Shown here in pieces: positions 17,141 to 27,347 of a DNA stretch of 64,000 bases; position 1 is the first letter of the stretch, and each line of letters starts with the position of its first letter. The position numbers were made by a program, and so were the translations under genes. Below the pieces are notes generated by a model, which saw only the letters and a list, made by a program, of their open reading frames with translations, was not told where the DNA came from and did no database searches. This DNA is from Dethiobacter alkaliphilus AHT 1 (GTDB lineage: Bacteria > Bacillota > Dethiobacteria > Dethiobacterales > Dethiobacteraceae): NCBI RefSeq assembly GCF_000174415.1, contig NZ_ACJM01000013.1, positions 32,503-96,502 on the forward strand, in the 5' to 3' direction.

Positions 17141-17217
17141 TGTTGTCGCAATATCTGCATAAGAAGGAATCATCCGCCATTCGTAGAATGATATGGAAAG
17201 TGCCGGAGGTGAGGGTT

Positions 17218-18291
17218 ATGCGGGATTTACCTTTCTGGGTTGCGCTGAGCAAGGTGTCGACACTGGGGGCAAGACGAATTCTGCGGCTCATCGCATATTT
17301 TGGTACTGCTGAGAAAGCTTTTTTGGCATCAATGGATGATTTACTGGCTGCGGGCTTGCCGGTGAAGGCGGCTCGGGCTCTTTGTGATGAACGTGAAGGG
17401 CTGGATCCGCACCGGGTGGCAGAAGAGGTGCATGGGTCCGGGTTTGGCGTTTTGACATTGGCCTGTGCCGGATACCCGCTGCTGTTGGCGGAGATTTATG
17501 ATCCGCCTGCCGTTTTATATTACCGGGGAGACATTGACGTGTTGTCCACCCCCTGTGTGGCCATGGTGGGTTCCAGAAAAGCCACTGAGTACGGAAAGAA
17601 TGCTGCGCTGAAGCTGGCGGGGCAGCTTGCCGCCGCCGGGATTACGGTGGTCAGCGGTATGGCCCGCGGTATAGATACCTGGGCACACGCCGGTGCCCTG
17701 GGTGCAGGCGGCCCCACCATTGCAGTTCTGGGATGCGGCCCCGATGTCTGCTATCCACCGGAAAACCTTAAGCTAAGGGAGAAAATAGTCTCCGGTGGTA
17801 TAATACTTAGCGAATTTCCGCCGGGAACTCAGCCTAAACCGGGCCATTTTCCTTTGCGAAACCGTATTATCAGCGGCCTGTCCCGGGCCACGGTGGTGGT
17901 GGAGGCCGCGGAAAAAAGCGGTGCGTTAATTACTGCCGATTGTGCCCTGGAGCACGGCCGGGAGGTTTTTGCGGTGCCCGGCAACGTAAACAGCCCTTAT
18001 AGCCGGGGGTGCCACCGTTTGCTAAAAGAAGGAGCAGCCATGGCCGAAAAGGCTGCCGATATACTGGCGGCACTTGGTATGTCAGAGCAGGAAACTGCCG
18101 CAACAAAAGCGGTGCAACTGTCTGATACCCAGGCCTCCGTATTGGAGACGCTGCAGTATGAACCGGCGCATTTTGATGAAATAGCAGACCGGTGCGGCCT
18201 GCCTGCACCGCAGTTAGCCGCCACATTGGTTGAGCTGGAACTGGCCGGTCTTTTGCGGAAATTGCCGGGAAACTTTTTTTTGCGTGTATAG
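17218..18291 (+). CDS. dprA: DNA-processing protein DprA/Smf
   Basis: Protein of 357 aa that in transformable bacteria loads RecA on incoming single-stranded DNA. An N-terminal helix-hairpin-helix region is followed by the Rossmann-like core with VGSRKATEYG, SGMARGIDTWAH, LGCGPDVCYPPEN and FPLRNRIISGLS, and a C-terminal winged-helix (DML1-like) domain. ATG 17218 lies 7 nt after GGAGGTGA; the earlier frame from 17140 overlaps the repeat element and was rejected. Next to topA, as in many Clostridia. Presence alone does not prove competence. Confidence 0.93.
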   Translation: MRDLPFWVALSKVSTLGARRILRLIAYFGTAEKAFLASMDDLLAAGLPVKAARALCDEREGLDPHRVAEEVHGSGFGVLTLACAGYPLLLAEIYDPPAVLYYRGDIDVLSTPCVAMVGSRKATEYGKNAALKLAGQLAAAGITVVSGMARGIDTWAHAGALGAGGPTIAVLGCGPDVCYPPENLKLREKIVSGGIILSEFPPGTQPKPGHFPLRNRIISGLSRATVVVEAAEKSGALITADCALEHGREVFAVPGNVNSPYSRGCHRLLKEGAAMAEKAADILAALGMSEQETAATKAVQLSDTQASVLETLQYEPAHFDEIADRCGLPAPQLAATLVELELAGLLRKLPGNFFLRV

Positions 18292-18302
18292 TCTGCCAAC
18301 TT

Positions 18303-18330
18303 TTGGTGTAAGTAGTATTAGTAATAATCT
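18303..18330 (+). promoter_or_regulatory. Possible promoter of topA
   Basis: TTGGTG, 16-nt spacer, TAATCT. A weak match; offered tentatively. Confidence 0.3.
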
Positions 18331-18362
18331 ATTGTTGTACAGAGATAAACTGGGGGTGCCGT

Positions 18363-20507
18363 ATGTCAGATTACCTGGTGGTGGTGGAGTCACCGACCAA
18401 AGCTAAAACCATTAAAAAATACTTGGGTAAGAGGTATAAAGTGGTGGCTTCCATGGGCCATGTCATTGATTTGCCCAAGAGTCAGTTTGCCATTGACATT
18501 GAAAATGACTTCACACCTAAATATATTACTATTCGTGGCAAGGGAGATGTGCTTAAAGAATTAAAAAGTGCTGCCAAGTCGGCAAAAAAGGTTTTTCTCG
18601 CCGCTGACCCCGACCGCGAAGGGGAGGCCATTTGTTGGCATCTGTCCCATGCTCTAAAGATTGAGGAAGATGCGCCCTGTCGTGTGGAGTTTAATGAGAT
18701 TACGGAAAAAGCAGTTAAAGAGGCGTTTAAAAAACCGCGCCTCGTTGACAAATACCGGGTGGATGCCCAGCAGGCGCGCCGGGTCTTGGACCGTTTGGTG
18801 GGGTATAAAATTTCCCCGCTGTTGTGGAAAAAGGTTAAAAAAGGCCTTTCCGCCGGCCGTGTGCAGTCGGTGGCGCTCCGCCTGATTGTGGAGAGGGAAG
18901 ATGAGATAGAGCGCTTTGTGCCGGAAGAGTACTGGTCCTTGGAGGCCGATCTGCAGAATAAGGATAAGTCTCCCTTTAAGGCTCGTTATACCGGCAAAGA
19001 GGGAAAGAAGCATGTCCCTTCCACTAAGGAAGAAGTGGATGAATTGCTCTCCGGCTTAAAAGACCGGGCTTTTACCGTGGAAGATGTGCGTAAAAAAGAA
19101 CGGCGTCGCCGTCCTTCACCCCCTTTTACCACCAGCAGCCTGCAGCAGGAAGCTTCCAGAAAACTGGGCTTTACCACCCGCAAGACCATGATGTTGGCTC
19201 AGCAGCTTTATGAAGGCCTTAAGCTGGGCAAAGAAGTGGTGGGTCTTATTACCTATATCCGGACCGATGCCACCCGGGTAGCCCCGTCTGCCCAGGATGA
19301 AGCGCGTCAGTATATTACCGAGAAGTATGGCAAGCCATATTTGCCGTCCAAGCCCCCGGTATATACTTCAAAAAAAGGTGCTCAGGAAGCCCATGAAGCA
19401 ATTCGCCCCACCGCTGTGGAGCATAGCCCGGAAAAGATCAAGGAATCCCTGTCCCGGGACCAGTTGCGCCTTTATCGCCTTATCTGGGATCGGTTTGTGG
19501 CCAGCCAGATGAGCCCCGCCGTATATGATACGGTGGCGGTGGACATTGCTGCCGGCCCCTATAATTTTCGAGCCAACGGTTCACAAATAAAATTCGACGG
19601 TTTTATGAAACTATATATTGAAGGCAAAGATGAAGAAGAAAAAGAAGAAGGTGGCCTTTTGCCGGAATTGGCCAAGGGAGAAGAGCTAACCCTGTTAGAG
19701 CTTGAGCCCGAGCAGCACTTTACCCAGCCGCCTCCCCGTTTCAGCGAGGCCATGTTGGTTAAAACGCTGGAGGAAAAGGGTATTGGCCGTCCCAGCACGT
19801 ATGCGCCTATTATCGGCACGCTGCAAACCCGTGGATATGTGACCCGGGAAAAGAAAGTTTTTTATGCCACCGAATTGGGTCGCGTGGTTTTGGAGCAGTT
19901 GCTGGAGTTTTTCCCCGACATCCTGGATGCACAATTTACAGCTCAGATGGAAGAAAAACTGGATATTATTGCCGAGGGTAAACTGGACTGGGTTGATGTG
20001 ATTCGGGATTTCTACCAAGACTTTGCTAAAAGCCTGAAAGTTGCGGAAGAACATATGGAAACGGTGGTTATCACCCCGGAAGAAAGCGATGAAGAATGCC
20101 CGAAATGCGGCCGTACCCTGGTTTATAAAATGGGACGGTACGGTAAGTTTCTGGCCTGCCCAGGTTTTCCCGATTGCCGTTTTGCCAAACCCATTATTAA
20201 AGAGTTGGATGTTCCCTGTCCAACCTGCAACAAACCGCTGGTGGAGCGTAAAACCAAACGGGGGCGCATCTTCTATGGTTGCAGCGGCTATCCTGAATGT
20301 GAGTTTACCACCTGGGATGTGCCGCAAAAAGATAAGTGTCCCCGCTGTGGCTACCTCACGGTGCTTAAAGGAAAAACACTGCAGTGCGCCGATAAGGAAT
20401 GTGGCGAAATCTTAAGCGGCCCCCCGCCTAAAGAAAAGAAACAAGGCAAAAAAGGTACAGCCAAAACGACTAAAAAAGAAAAAGTCAGGAGTGGAAAACG
20501 TGGCTGA
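18363..20507 (+). CDS. topA: DNA topoisomerase I
   Basis: Type IA topoisomerase of 714 aa that relaxes negative supercoils. The TOPRIM domain opens with [16 protein letters not shown] and has the acidic [13 protein letters not shown]. The catalytic tyrosine is Tyr298 in TYIRTDATR. The C-terminal part holds three zinc fingers (CPKCGRT, CPTCNKP, CPRCGYL) and a lysine-rich tail, normal for Firmicutes. Its stop overlaps the trmFO start, so the two are probably cotranslated. Confidence 0.97.
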   Translation: MSDYLVVVESPTKAKTIKKYLGKRYKVVASMGHVIDLPKSQFAIDIENDFTPKYITIRGKGDVLKELKSAAKSAKKVFLAADPDREGEAICWHLSHALKIEEDAPCRVEFNEITEKAVKEAFKKPRLVDKYRVDAQQARRVLDRLVGYKISPLLWKKVKKGLSAGRVQSVALRLIVEREDEIERFVPEEYWSLEADLQNKDKSPFKARYTGKEGKKHVPSTKEEVDELLSGLKDRAFTVEDVRKKERRRRPSPPFTTSSLQQEASRKLGFTTRKTMMLAQQLYEGLKLGKEVVGLITYIRTDATRVAPSAQDEARQYITEKYGKPYLPSKPPVYTSKKGAQEAHEAIRPTAVEHSPEKIKESLSRDQLRLYRLIWDRFVASQMSPAVYDTVAVDIAAGPYNFRANGSQIKFDGFMKLYIEGKDEEEKEEGGLLPELAKGEELTLLELEPEQHFTQPPPRFSEAMLVKTLEEKGIGRPSTYAPIIGTLQTRGYVTREKKVFYATELGRVVLEQLLEFFPDILDAQFTAQMEEKLDIIAEGKLDWVDVIRDFYQDFAKSLKVAEEHMETVVITPEESDEECPKCGRTLVYKMGRYGKFLACPGFPDCRFAKPIIKELDVPCPTCNKPLVERKTKRGRIFYGCSGYPECEFTTWDVPQKDKCPRCGYLTVLKGKTLQCADKECGEILSGPPPKEKKQGKKGTAKTTKKEKVRSGKRG

Positions 20508-21816
20508 GATCACCATTATAGGGGGCGGTCTGGCCGGCGCGGAAGCCGCCTGGCAGGTAGCCAAAACCGGCCTCAGTGTCCGCCTTTATGAAATGCGTCC
20601 GCACAAAATGACTCCGGCCCACCACGGGCCGCATCTGGCGGAGTTGGTCTGCAGTAATTCCCTGCGGGCTGCGTCCCTGGAAAACGCCGTGGGCCTTTTA
20701 AAAGAAGAAATGCGCAAGTTTGACTCGCTGATTATCGCCCAGGCGGACAAGCATGCCGTGCCGGCAGGAGGCGCCCTGGCAGTTGACCGGGAAGGTTTTG
20801 CCCGGGGAGTAACGGAGGCCATAGATAATTTACCCAATGTAGTTCGAGTGGAAGAGGAGGTGCGGGAAATCCCCGCCACCACAGCAGGCCCGGTGATTTT
20901 AGCCACCGGGCCCCTCACAGCTGAGGATTTGGCAGATGAGATTGGCCGCCTCACCGGTGAAGATTCCCTGTATTTTTATGACGCCGCCGCACCCATTGTC
21001 ACCGCCGAGTCTATAGACATGAAGAAAGTTTTCTGCGCTTCCCGTTACGGAAAAGGTACAGCCGATTATCTCAACTGCCCCATGAATGAGGAAGAATACC
21101 AACAGTTCTATACCGCTCTGACCACAGCTGAGGTATATGAGGGCCACTGTGATACCGATGAAAAAAAATATTTTGAAGGGTGCATGCCGGTGGAGGTTAT
21201 GGCTTCCCGCGGGTATGAAACTCTTAAGTTTGGCCCTTTAAAACCGGTGGGGCTAACCGATCCCAATACGGGACAGCAAGCCTTTGCGGTGGTGCAGCTG
21301 CGCCAGGATAATGCGGCAGCCACCCTGTACAATATGGTGGGGTTTCAGACCAGACTGCGTTGGCCCGAACAAAAACGGGTTTTTCGTATGATTCCCGGTC
21401 TGGAAAACGCAGAGTTTGCCCGCTACGGAGTAATGCACCGCAACACTTATATTAACTCACCAAAAACTCTGCAGCCCACCCTGCAGTTCAAGGAAAATGA
21501 TAAACTGTTTTTTGCCGGACAGGTTACCGGAGTGGAAGGGTATGTGGAATCGGCGGCCATGGGCCTGGTGGCAGGCATTAATGCCGCCAGGGTGGCAGAT
21601 GGCCAAGACCCGTTGGTCTGGCCAAACGAGACTGCTCATGGTGCCCTGACCCGTTATATCACCACCGCGGATCCCGGGAACTTTCAACCCATGAATGTAA
21701 ATTTTGGCATTTTCCCGCCCTTGGCTACCCGTGTGCCCAAAAAAGAGCGAAAAAAGGCCATGGCGGAACGGGCATTGGCAAAAGTCGAACAATGGCGTCT
21801 TAATTGGCAAAATTAA
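20500..21816 (+). CDS. trmFO: Methylenetetrahydrofolate-tRNA-(uracil-5-)-methyltransferase TrmFO
   Basis: Folate- and FAD-dependent enzyme that makes ribothymidine at position 54 of tRNAs. The N-terminal dinucleotide-binding motif is [23 protein letters not shown] and the C-terminal [20 protein letters not shown] are TrmFO hallmarks. At about 438 aa it is of family length. GTG 20500 lies 8 nt after AGGAG and overlaps the topA stop; GTG 20491 is inside the ribosome site. Order topA-trmFO-xerC-hslV-hslU-codY equals that of Bacillus. Confidence 0.96.
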   Translation: MAEITIIGGGLAGAEAAWQVAKTGLSVRLYEMRPHKMTPAHHGPHLAELVCSNSLRAASLENAVGLLKEEMRKFDSLIIAQADKHAVPAGGALAVDREGFARGVTEAIDNLPNVVRVEEEVREIPATTAGPVILATGPLTAEDLADEIGRLTGEDSLYFYDAAAPIVTAESIDMKKVFCASRYGKGTADYLNCPMNEEEYQQFYTALTTAEVYEGHCDTDEKKYFEGCMPVEVMASRGYETLKFGPLKPVGLTDPNTGQQAFAVVQLRQDNAAATLYNMVGFQTRLRWPEQKRVFRMIPGLENAEFARYGVMHRNTYINSPKTLQPTLQFKENDKLFFAGQVTGVEGYVESAAMGLVAGINAARVADGQDPLVWPNETAHGALTRYITTADPGNFQPMNVNFGIFPPLATRVPKKERKKAMAERALAKVEQWRLNWQN

Positions 21817-21817
21817 C

Positions 21818-21847
21818 TTGCAAAAAGGATATTTGATGTGTTAAGAT
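21818..21847 (+). promoter_or_regulatory. Possible promoter of xerC-hslVU
   Basis: TTGCAA (21818-21823), 18-nt spacer, TAAGAT (21842-21847), just after the trmFO stop. Confidence 0.4.
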
Positions 21848-21872
21848 TTTGAAAAAGGAGAAGAATTAAAGA

Positions 21873-22772
21873 ATGGTGGACTTTCTGGGCAGTTTCCTTA
21901 CTTTTCTGCAGGTGGAAAAAAATGCCTCACCCCATACGATTCGAAATTATGCCGAAGACTTAGGCCAGTTTTTTCAGTTTCTTGAGAAGGAAGGTGCAAG
22001 CTTTCCCCAAGATCTGGATTATTTGGCAATCCGGCATTTTCTGGCGCTTATGCAAGCGCATGGGTATGAGCGTAGAACCATTGCCCGTAAGTTAGCAGCC
22101 ATTCGTTCCTTTTTACGCCATCTTAACCGGGAAGGTTATCTGGCAGATACTTCATGGACCACCATATCCACACCACGAATAGGTAAAAAACTTCCAAAGT
22201 TTCTTTATGTTGATGAAGTGTTTCGTCTTTTGGCAGCGCCGGACTCACAGACGCCGGCGGGACTACGGGATGTTGCTATTTTGGAGTTTTTGTATTCTTC
22301 CGGTGTTCGGGTCAGTGAGCTTGTGGCGTTGGAACTTCAGTCACTGGATTTGAACCGGGGGCAGGCCATTGTAATGGGCAAAGGTGGCTGTGAACGGTTG
22401 GTCCACCTGGGACGGTTTGCCCGCAGGTCCCTGTTGGCTTATCTGGAGCAGGGCCGTCCTGAAATTCTGCGTAAAAACGCTGATGGTGACCGGGAAGGCG
22501 CACTGTGGCTCAATAAGTACGGTACCCGCCTTTCAGACAGAGGAGTGAGGCGCATTGTGGAGAAATATGTGCGCCAGGTAAGCCTGGCCAAGGGCATCAG
22601 CCCGCACAGTATCCGTCATAGTTTTGCCACCCACCTGCTCAATGCCGGTGCCGACCTGCGCGTTGTTCAGGAACTATTGGGCCATGTGAATATCTCCACA
22701 ACGCAAATTTACACACATATTACCCGGGACCAGCTCAAAGAAGTGTATAACGGGGCTCATCCCCGCGCATAA
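21873..22772 (+). CDS. xerC: Tyrosine recombinase XerC/CodV
   Basis: Site-specific recombinase of 299 aa that resolves chromosome dimers. It has an N-terminal SAM-like core-binding domain and a C-terminal catalytic domain with all residues: Arg146 (SGVRVSEL), Lys170 (GKGG), His245 and Arg248 (HSIRHS), His271 (LLGHVN) and the nucleophile Tyr280 (TQIYTH). Ribosome site AAAAGGAG precedes the ATG. Its position before hslV is that of codV in Bacillus, which argues for the housekeeping Xer role and against a mobile-element integrase. Confidence 0.95.
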   Translation: MVDFLGSFLTFLQVEKNASPHTIRNYAEDLGQFFQFLEKEGASFPQDLDYLAIRHFLALMQAHGYERRTIARKLAAIRSFLRHLNREGYLADTSWTTISTPRIGKKLPKFLYVDEVFRLLAAPDSQTPAGLRDVAILEFLYSSGVRVSELVALELQSLDLNRGQAIVMGKGGCERLVHLGRFARRSLLAYLEQGRPEILRKNADGDREGALWLNKYGTRLSDRGVRRIVEKYVRQVSLAKGISPHSIRHSFATHLLNAGADLRVVQELLGHVNISTTQIYTHITRDQLKEVYNGAHPRA

Positions 22773-22784
22773 GGAGAAAATGAT

Positions 22785-23315
22785 ATGTTTCACGGAACAA
22801 CTATTGTGGCCGTACTAAAAAACGGCCGTTGTGCATTGGCCGGAGACGGCCAGGTTACTTTTGGCGGGAATACCGTTATGAAGCATCAGGCCATTAAAGT
22901 CCGACCTATCTATCAGGGTAAAGTGCTGGCCGGTTTTGCCGGTTCGGTGGCCGATGCTGTTACACTGTTTGAGAAATACGAAGAGCAATTGGAAAAATAC
23001 CAGGGAAACTTGCGCAGAGCAGCGGTGGAATTGGCAAAGGAATGGCGCATGGACCGGGTGCTGCGCAGGCTGGAAGCGCTGCTTTTGGTGGCAGACACGG
23101 AAAGCCTGTTGGTTATTTCCGGCAACGGAGAACTGATTGAGCCCGACGACGGCGTCACCGCCATCGGTTCCGGAGGTCCCTATGCATTGGCTGCTGCCCG
23201 TGCACTGCACCGGCATACCGATCTGGATGCGGGAGAGGTTGCCCGGCAGGCACTGTTGATTGCCGGCGAAATATGTGTTTACACCAATGACAGCATTGTT
23301 TTGGAGACACTATAA
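22785..23315 (+). CDS. hslV: ATP-dependent protease proteolytic subunit HslV (ClpQ)
   Basis: Threonine-type protease subunit of 176 aa that forms a double hexamer capped by HslU. The N-terminus [10 protein letters not shown] would be processed to expose a catalytic threonine; GDGQVTFG and the C-terminal [16 protein letters not shown] are family hallmarks. ATG 22785 follows AAGGAG, 12 nt after the xerC stop. Confidence 0.96.
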   Translation: MFHGTTIVAVLKNGRCALAGDGQVTFGGNTVMKHQAIKVRPIYQGKVLAGFAGSVADAVTLFEKYEEQLEKYQGNLRRAAVELAKEWRMDRVLRRLEALLLVADTESLLVISGNGELIEPDDGVTAIGSGGPYALAAARALHRHTDLDAGEVARQALLIAGEICVYTNDSIVLETL

Positions 23316-23332
23316 ACGGCTGGGAGGGTCAT

Positions 23333-24739
23333 ATGAACAGAGAGGAATGGACACCCAGGCAGATAGTGGGTGAACTGGACAAGTATATTGTGGGTCAGAG
23401 GGATGCCAAAAAATGTGTAGCGGTGGCTCTGCGCAACCGCTATCGCCGCAAAAGGCTCCCCGACGAGATCCGTGATGAAGTGTTCCCTAAGAATATTATT
23501 ATGATTGGCCCCACCGGCGTAGGCAAAACAGAAATAGCCCGGCGGTTAGCCAAACTGGTGAATGCCCCGTTTGTGAAAATCGAGGCAACAAAATTTACCG
23601 AAGTGGGTTATGTGGGCCGTGATGTGGAAACCATGGTCCGCGATTTGGTGGAAACGGCTATCCGCATTGTGCAAACGGAAAAAATGGAAGGGGTCAAGGA
23701 AAAGGCCCGGGTGATGGCTGAAGAAAGCCTGCTTGACCTTCTGGCTCCTGCGCCAAAACGGCAGCAGCAGACCAACAACCCCCTTAGCATGTTGTTTCCC
23801 GCCACCGACGAAGAGGATAGCAAAGATGAGGAAGACGATTATAACAACCGCCGGCAGGAACATCAGGAAAATAAGCAGCGGCTGCGGGAAAAACTGGCCG
23901 CCGGCTTGCTGGAAGATGAAACGGTGGAATTGGAAGTAGATGAAAGGCCCCCGATGGTGGAGGTCTTCTCCGGCTCCGGTATGGAGGATATGGGCATTAA
24001 CTTCCAGGATCTGATGGGGCAGTTTTTTCCCAAAAAGAAAAAGATGCGTAAAATGCCGGTGAGTCAGGCGCGCAAAATCCTGCAGCAGGAGGAAGCGCAG
24101 AAACTTATCGATATGGATGAGGTTGTGGGGGAAGCGGTAACCCGGGCAGAACAGTCCGGAATTATCTTCCTTGATGAAATAGATAAGATTGCCGGCAAAG
24201 ATTACGGCTCAGGTCCAGATGTTTCCCGGGAGGGAGTGCAGCGTGACATCCTGCCCATTGTGGAAGGGTCAACCATTATGACTAAGTACGGGGCGGTAAA
24301 AACCGATTTCATTCTTTTTATTGCCGCCGGAGCCTTCCATGTGGCCAAACCGTCGGACTTGATTCCTGAACTGCAGGGCCGCTTTCCAATCAGGGTGGAG
24401 TTGGATAATCTCAGCGAGGCAGATTTCCAGCAGATTCTCACCGAACCTGCCAACGCCCTGATTAAGCAGTATACCGCGCTGTTGGAGACAGAAGGAATAC
24501 AGGTGGAATTTGCTCCGGAAGCCATAGCTGAAATTGCCAAAATGGCTCGAAAATTAAACGATGAAATGGAAAACATCGGTGCCCGACGGCTGCATACCAT
24601 TTTGGAAAAAGTATTGGAAGAACTATCATTCAGTGCCCCTGAACTGGGTACGCAGGTCATACCGATCACCTCGCGTTATGTTCAGGATAAATTAAAAGAT
24701 ATTGTTCAAAATAAAGATTTAAGCCGTTATATTTTGTAA
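23333..24739 (+). CDS. hslU: ATP-dependent protease ATPase subunit HslU (ClpY)
   Basis: AAA+ unfoldase of 468 aa, partner of HslV. Walker A ([15 protein letters not shown]), pore loop GYVGRDVE, an inserted I-domain (about residues 110-240, charged, with an acidic [11 protein letters not shown] stretch), Walker B ([12 protein letters not shown]) and sensor-2 region ([10 protein letters not shown]) are seen. 17 nt after hslV, with GGGAGGG before the ATG. Confidence 0.97.
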   Translation: MNREEWTPRQIVGELDKYIVGQRDAKKCVAVALRNRYRRKRLPDEIRDEVFPKNIIMIGPTGVGKTEIARRLAKLVNAPFVKIEATKFTEVGYVGRDVETMVRDLVETAIRIVQTEKMEGVKEKARVMAEESLLDLLAPAPKRQQQTNNPLSMLFPATDEEDSKDEEDDYNNRRQEHQENKQRLREKLAAGLLEDETVELEVDERPPMVEVFSGSGMEDMGINFQDLMGQFFPKKKKMRKMPVSQARKILQQEEAQKLIDMDEVVGEAVTRAEQSGIIFLDEIDKIAGKDYGSGPDVSREGVQRDILPIVEGSTIMTKYGAVKTDFILFIAAGAFHVAKPSDLIPELQGRFPIRVELDNLSEADFQQILTEPANALIKQYTALLETEGIQVEFAPEAIAEIAKMARKLNDEMENIGARRLHTILEKVLEELSFSAPELGTQVIPITSRYVQDKLKDIVQNKDLSRYIL

Positions 24740-24779
24740 TTTACTCAGTTGACCAGTTAGAAAAGAGAGGATGATCGTC

Positions 24780-25577
24780 ATGACCATGACAAACTTACTT
24801 GAGAAATCCCGCAGAATTAATAAGATTCTGCAAAAAACCGCCGGGCAGCACGTTGATTTTAAAGAAGTGGCGGATGTGTTGAAAAATGTGATTCATGCCA
24901 ATATCTATATTGCTGACCGTGGCGGCAAGATTTTAGGTTATTCCCTGGTGGATGAATTTGAATGTGAACTAATGGTAACGGAGGTTCTAAAGGACGGCGT
25001 TTTCCCCGACGACTACAATCAGCAGCTCTTAGGCGTGGATGAATCGCGGGTAAACCTTCGCCAAAAAGTAAACGATTGTGTTTTTATTGATGATACCGAA
25101 TGCCTGTTTACCAACAAAATTACCACCATCGTACCCATTATCGGTGGAGGTAAAAGGCTGGGCACCCTGCTCTTAGCTCGTTTTGCCAAGGAGTTTGACC
25201 CGGAAGATTTGATTTTGGCTGAGTACGGCGCCACCGTTGTAGGTATGGAAATTCTGCGTTCCAAGGCGGAGAAAATTGAAGAAGAGGCCCGCAACAAAGC
25301 TGTGGTCCAGCTGGCCATCGGCACCCTTTCCTATTCAGAGATGGAGGCCGTGGAGCATATCTTTGAAGAACTAAACGGTGATGAAGGTCTTCTGGTGGCC
25401 AGTAAAATTGCCGATCAACTGGGCATTACCCGTTCCGTCATTGTTAACGCCCTGCGGAAGTTTGAAAGCGCCGGGGTAATTGAATCCCGTTCCTTGGGTA
25501 TGAAGGGGACTTACATTAAGGTTAAGAACCCATACCTGTTGGATCAGCTTGCTAAGCGCAAAGGCGTAAGAATGTAA
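24780..25577 (+). CDS. codY: GTP-sensing global transcription regulator CodY
   Basis: Pleiotropic repressor that senses GTP and branched-chain amino acids and represses amino-acid uptake, nitrogen and early stationary-phase genes. The N-terminal half is a GAF domain; the C-terminal winged helix-turn-helix is [20 protein letters not shown] followed by [13 protein letters not shown] 24780 is 9 nt from GAGAGG; ATG 24771 abuts it and ATG 24786 is an alternative. About 265 aa, normal length. Last gene of the xerC-hslVU-codY cluster. Confidence 0.96.
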   Translation: MTMTNLLEKSRRINKILQKTAGQHVDFKEVADVLKNVIHANIYIADRGGKILGYSLVDEFECELMVTEVLKDGVFPDDYNQQLLGVDESRVNLRQKVNDCVFIDDTECLFTNKITTIVPIIGGGKRLGTLLLARFAKEFDPEDLILAEYGATVVGMEILRSKAEKIEEEARNKAVVQLAIGTLSYSEMEAVEHIFEELNGDEGLLVASKIADQLGITRSVIVNALRKFESAGVIESRSLGMKGTYIKVKNPYLLDQLAKRKGVRM

Positions 25578-25585
25578 AACAACCG

Positions 25586-25612
25586 GGCGGCAGGAAAACC
25601 TGCCGCCTTTGT
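25586..25612 (+). terminator. Terminator after codY
   Basis: Perfect 9-bp stem GGCGGCAGG / CCTGCCGCC with AAAA loop, short T tail. Confidence 0.8.
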
Positions 25613-25618
25613 GGCCCT

Positions 25619-25677
25619 GAATAGAGGAAACTGAACAGAGGAAACTGAATAGAGGAAGTTGAATAAGTGTGCTTTTC
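25619..25677. repeat. 14-bp tandem repeat (3 units) with a tail like the dispersed repeat
   Basis: GAATAGAGGAAACT, GAACAGAGGAAACT and GAATAGAGGAAGTT in tandem, then GAATAAGTGTGCTTTT. The last unit and tail resemble the right end of dispersed repeat copy 1 (GTAGAGGGAACTGAATAAGCATGC). Confidence 0.7.
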
Positions 25678-25763
25678 TTATCATAAAATGGCGGCGAATG
25701 GGTTATACTATATTGTTGCAGGTATGGCACCAGTGCCCAGACTAAGCCTGCCTGAGGTGACAT

Positions 25764-26297
25764 GTGAGAAAAACTGCAAAACCTTTTATGGATCGTAAGT
25801 CATTCATTTTGGGATTTGTAAGTTCGGCAATTATTTTTATTGTTATACTGGCTGGGCTTACTGCCATGGCTTCGGCTCGTGGGGTAACCGTCCGTCTTGA
25901 CAGTGAAGATCTGGCAGCAATGGTGCGTGACCGTATTGTGGCTCAGGCCAAAGCAGAGATGCCTGCCATAATCAACAGTGCCAAGGCTGAGATTCCTGCT
26001 ATTGTGGAACAGGAGATGGAAAACGAGTTTAAATCCGACAGGATGGAAATCGCCGGTTTTGTTTTCCAGATGCCCGAGGAACTGATGCAACAACTTAGAA
26101 GCAACATGCGCAGAAATGTTGAGCGAGCCACCGGCAAAATTCTCGACGGTATAGAGACCGAGGAGTTGGCGCACAAATTTGGTGAAGATGCTTACGCCAT
26201 GGTGCTGTCCACCATGGAGGAAGAAATCAGCGGTCAGAGTTTTCAGGTGATGCTTTTTGATCTGATACCAATGAGAGTGAGAATTCTCATAGAATAA
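25764..26297 (+). CDS. Hypothetical protein with one N-terminal membrane segment
   Basis: Unrecognised protein of 177 aa. A basic start is followed by one hydrophobic segment (residues about 14-36) and an extracytoplasmic or cytoplasmic helical domain rich in Ala, Glu and Met, with a short internal repeat (AKAEMPAIINS / AKAEIPAIVEQ). The second half reads as a long amphipathic helix. GTG 25764 lies 5 nt after GAGGTG; ATG 25788 is possible. It lies between codY and rpsB where Bacillus has flagellar genes. Function unknown. Confidence 0.65.
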   Translation: MRKTAKPFMDRKSFILGFVSSAIIFIVILAGLTAMASARGVTVRLDSEDLAAMVRDRIVAQAKAEMPAIINSAKAEIPAIVEQEMENEFKSDRMEIAGFVFQMPEELMQQLRSNMRRNVERATGKILDGIETEELAHKFGEDAYAMVLSTMEEEISGQSFQVMLFDLIPMRVRILIE

Positions 26298-26314
26298 AAA
26301 ATCGTGTAATTACA

Positions 26315-26343
26315 TTGCCAAAACTGACAATCTGTGCTATACT
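26315..26343 (+). promoter_or_regulatory. Sigma-A promoter of rpsB
   Basis: TTGCCA (26315-26320), 17-nt spacer, TATACT (26338-26343). Confidence 0.7.
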
Positions 26344-26349
26344 ACAAAA

Positions 26350-26456
26350 TGGTGTCAAAATAACACACGTTCCCTGATTTTTGCGGGTGTGCCGGGACAA
26401 GCGGTGCCGTAAAATGATGACGGGGGCGGAGGTAAAAACAGAGAGGAGGTGCAGGA
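26350..26456 (+). promoter_or_regulatory. rpsB leader RNA, possible S2 autoregulatory site
   Basis: About 105 nt of untranslated, GC-rich leader with several short complementary segments (GTGT/ACAC, CCC/GGG, CCGT/ACGG). Ribosomal protein S2 leaders are known in other bacteria; I cannot assign this one to a family by eye. Confidence 0.35.
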
Positions 26457-27212
26457 ATGCCGGTAGTATCTATGAAACAGTTGCTGGAAGCCGGTGTCCA
26501 TTTCGGACATCAGACCCGCCGCTGGAATCCCAAAATGAAAACTTATATCTTCACTGAAAGAAACGGGATTTACATCATTGACCTGCAAAAGACCGTTCGC
26601 ATGATTGACGATTGCTATAACTTCGTTAAGAATCTGGCCGCCGATGGTGGAAAGATTATGTTTGTCGGTACCAAAAAGCAGGCTCAGGAGTCCATCCAGA
26701 CAGAGGCGGAGCGTTGTGGCATGTTCTATGTGAACCAGCGCTGGCTTGGTGGTATGCTCACCAACTTCAAAACCATTCGTAACCGGGTTAATCGTCTGAT
26801 TGAACTGGAGAAGATGGAAGAAGACGGCGTGTTTGAAGTCCTGCCCAAAAAGGAAGTGATTAAGCTTCGTCATGAATATGACAAGCTGAACAAGTTCCTT
26901 TCCGGGGTACGGAACATGAAGAGTCTTCCCGATGCCCTGTTTATTGTGGATCCCCGCAAGGAAAAAATCGCGGTGGCTGAAGCACGCAAGCTGGGAATCC
27001 CCATTGTGGCCATTGTTGATACCAACTGTGACCCCGATGAAATCGATTATATTATCCCAGGTAACGATGACGCGATCCGTGCAGTCAAGTTGATTTCCGG
27101 ACGCATGGCAGACGCGGTTCTGGAAGGCCTGGAAGGCCGTCAAGACCATGTGGTTGTAGAAGATGAAGCCAACCAACAACAGGCCGATGTCGCACCTGTC
27201 GTGGAATCGTAG
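26457..27212 (+). CDS. rpsB: 30S ribosomal protein S2
   Basis: Small-subunit protein of 251 aa. The start [22 protein letters not shown] and the coiled-coil insert ([20 protein letters not shown]) followed by [17 protein letters not shown] are diagnostic. The acidic/glutamine-rich C-terminal tail is variable in the family. GAGAGGAGGTG precedes ATG 26457. A terminator follows, so tsf may be partly uncoupled. Confidence 0.98.
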   Translation: MPVVSMKQLLEAGVHFGHQTRRWNPKMKTYIFTERNGIYIIDLQKTVRMIDDCYNFVKNLAADGGKIMFVGTKKQAQESIQTEAERCGMFYVNQRWLGGMLTNFKTIRNRVNRLIELEKMEEDGVFEVLPKKEVIKLRHEYDKLNKFLSGVRNMKSLPDALFIVDPRKEKIAVAEARKLGIPIVAIVDTNCDPDEIDYIIPGNDDAIRAVKLISGRMADAVLEGLEGRQDHVVVEDEANQQQADVAPVVES

Positions 27213-27225
27213 ATCCAAAAGATGC

Positions 27226-27253
27226 GGCCGGGCGGCAATGCCCGGCCTTTTTT
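27226..27253 (+). terminator. Terminator between rpsB and tsf
   Basis: Perfect 8-bp stem GGCCGGGC / GCCCGGCC, 6-nt loop, six T. Probably sets the S2 to EF-Ts ratio. Confidence 0.9.
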
Positions 27254-27262
27254 AAACTGCTA

Positions 27263-27310
27263 GAGAATTATAACGCTTCGCAGTTAGCGAAGCTGCTAAG
27301 GCAAGCAGTG
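27263..27310. repeat. Dispersed two-hairpin repeat, copy 2 (left half only)
   Basis: ATTATAACGCTTCGCAGT then TAGCGAAGCTGCTAAGG; matches copies 1 and 3 over the left hairpin, then diverges. It occupies the rpsB-tsf gap, so it would form part of any tsf leader. Confidence 0.7.
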
Positions 27311-27347
27311 CTGAAACTTACAAACAAGACGTATTGGAGGGTAAGCG

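Noticed and set aside
17140..17217. Longer dprA N-terminus
   Set aside because: Begins at the end of the dispersed repeat, lacks a ribosome site, and ATG 17218 has a strong one.
21873..22772. Integrase of a mobile element
   Set aside because: Context (trmFO before, hslVU-codY after) identifies the housekeeping XerC/CodV.
25619..25677. CRISPR-like array
   Set aside because: Units are 14 bp and directly adjacent without spacers; no cas genes.
26355..27218. 287-codon frame antisense to rpsB
   Set aside because: Shadow of rpsB, which is certain; the translation looks unnatural.
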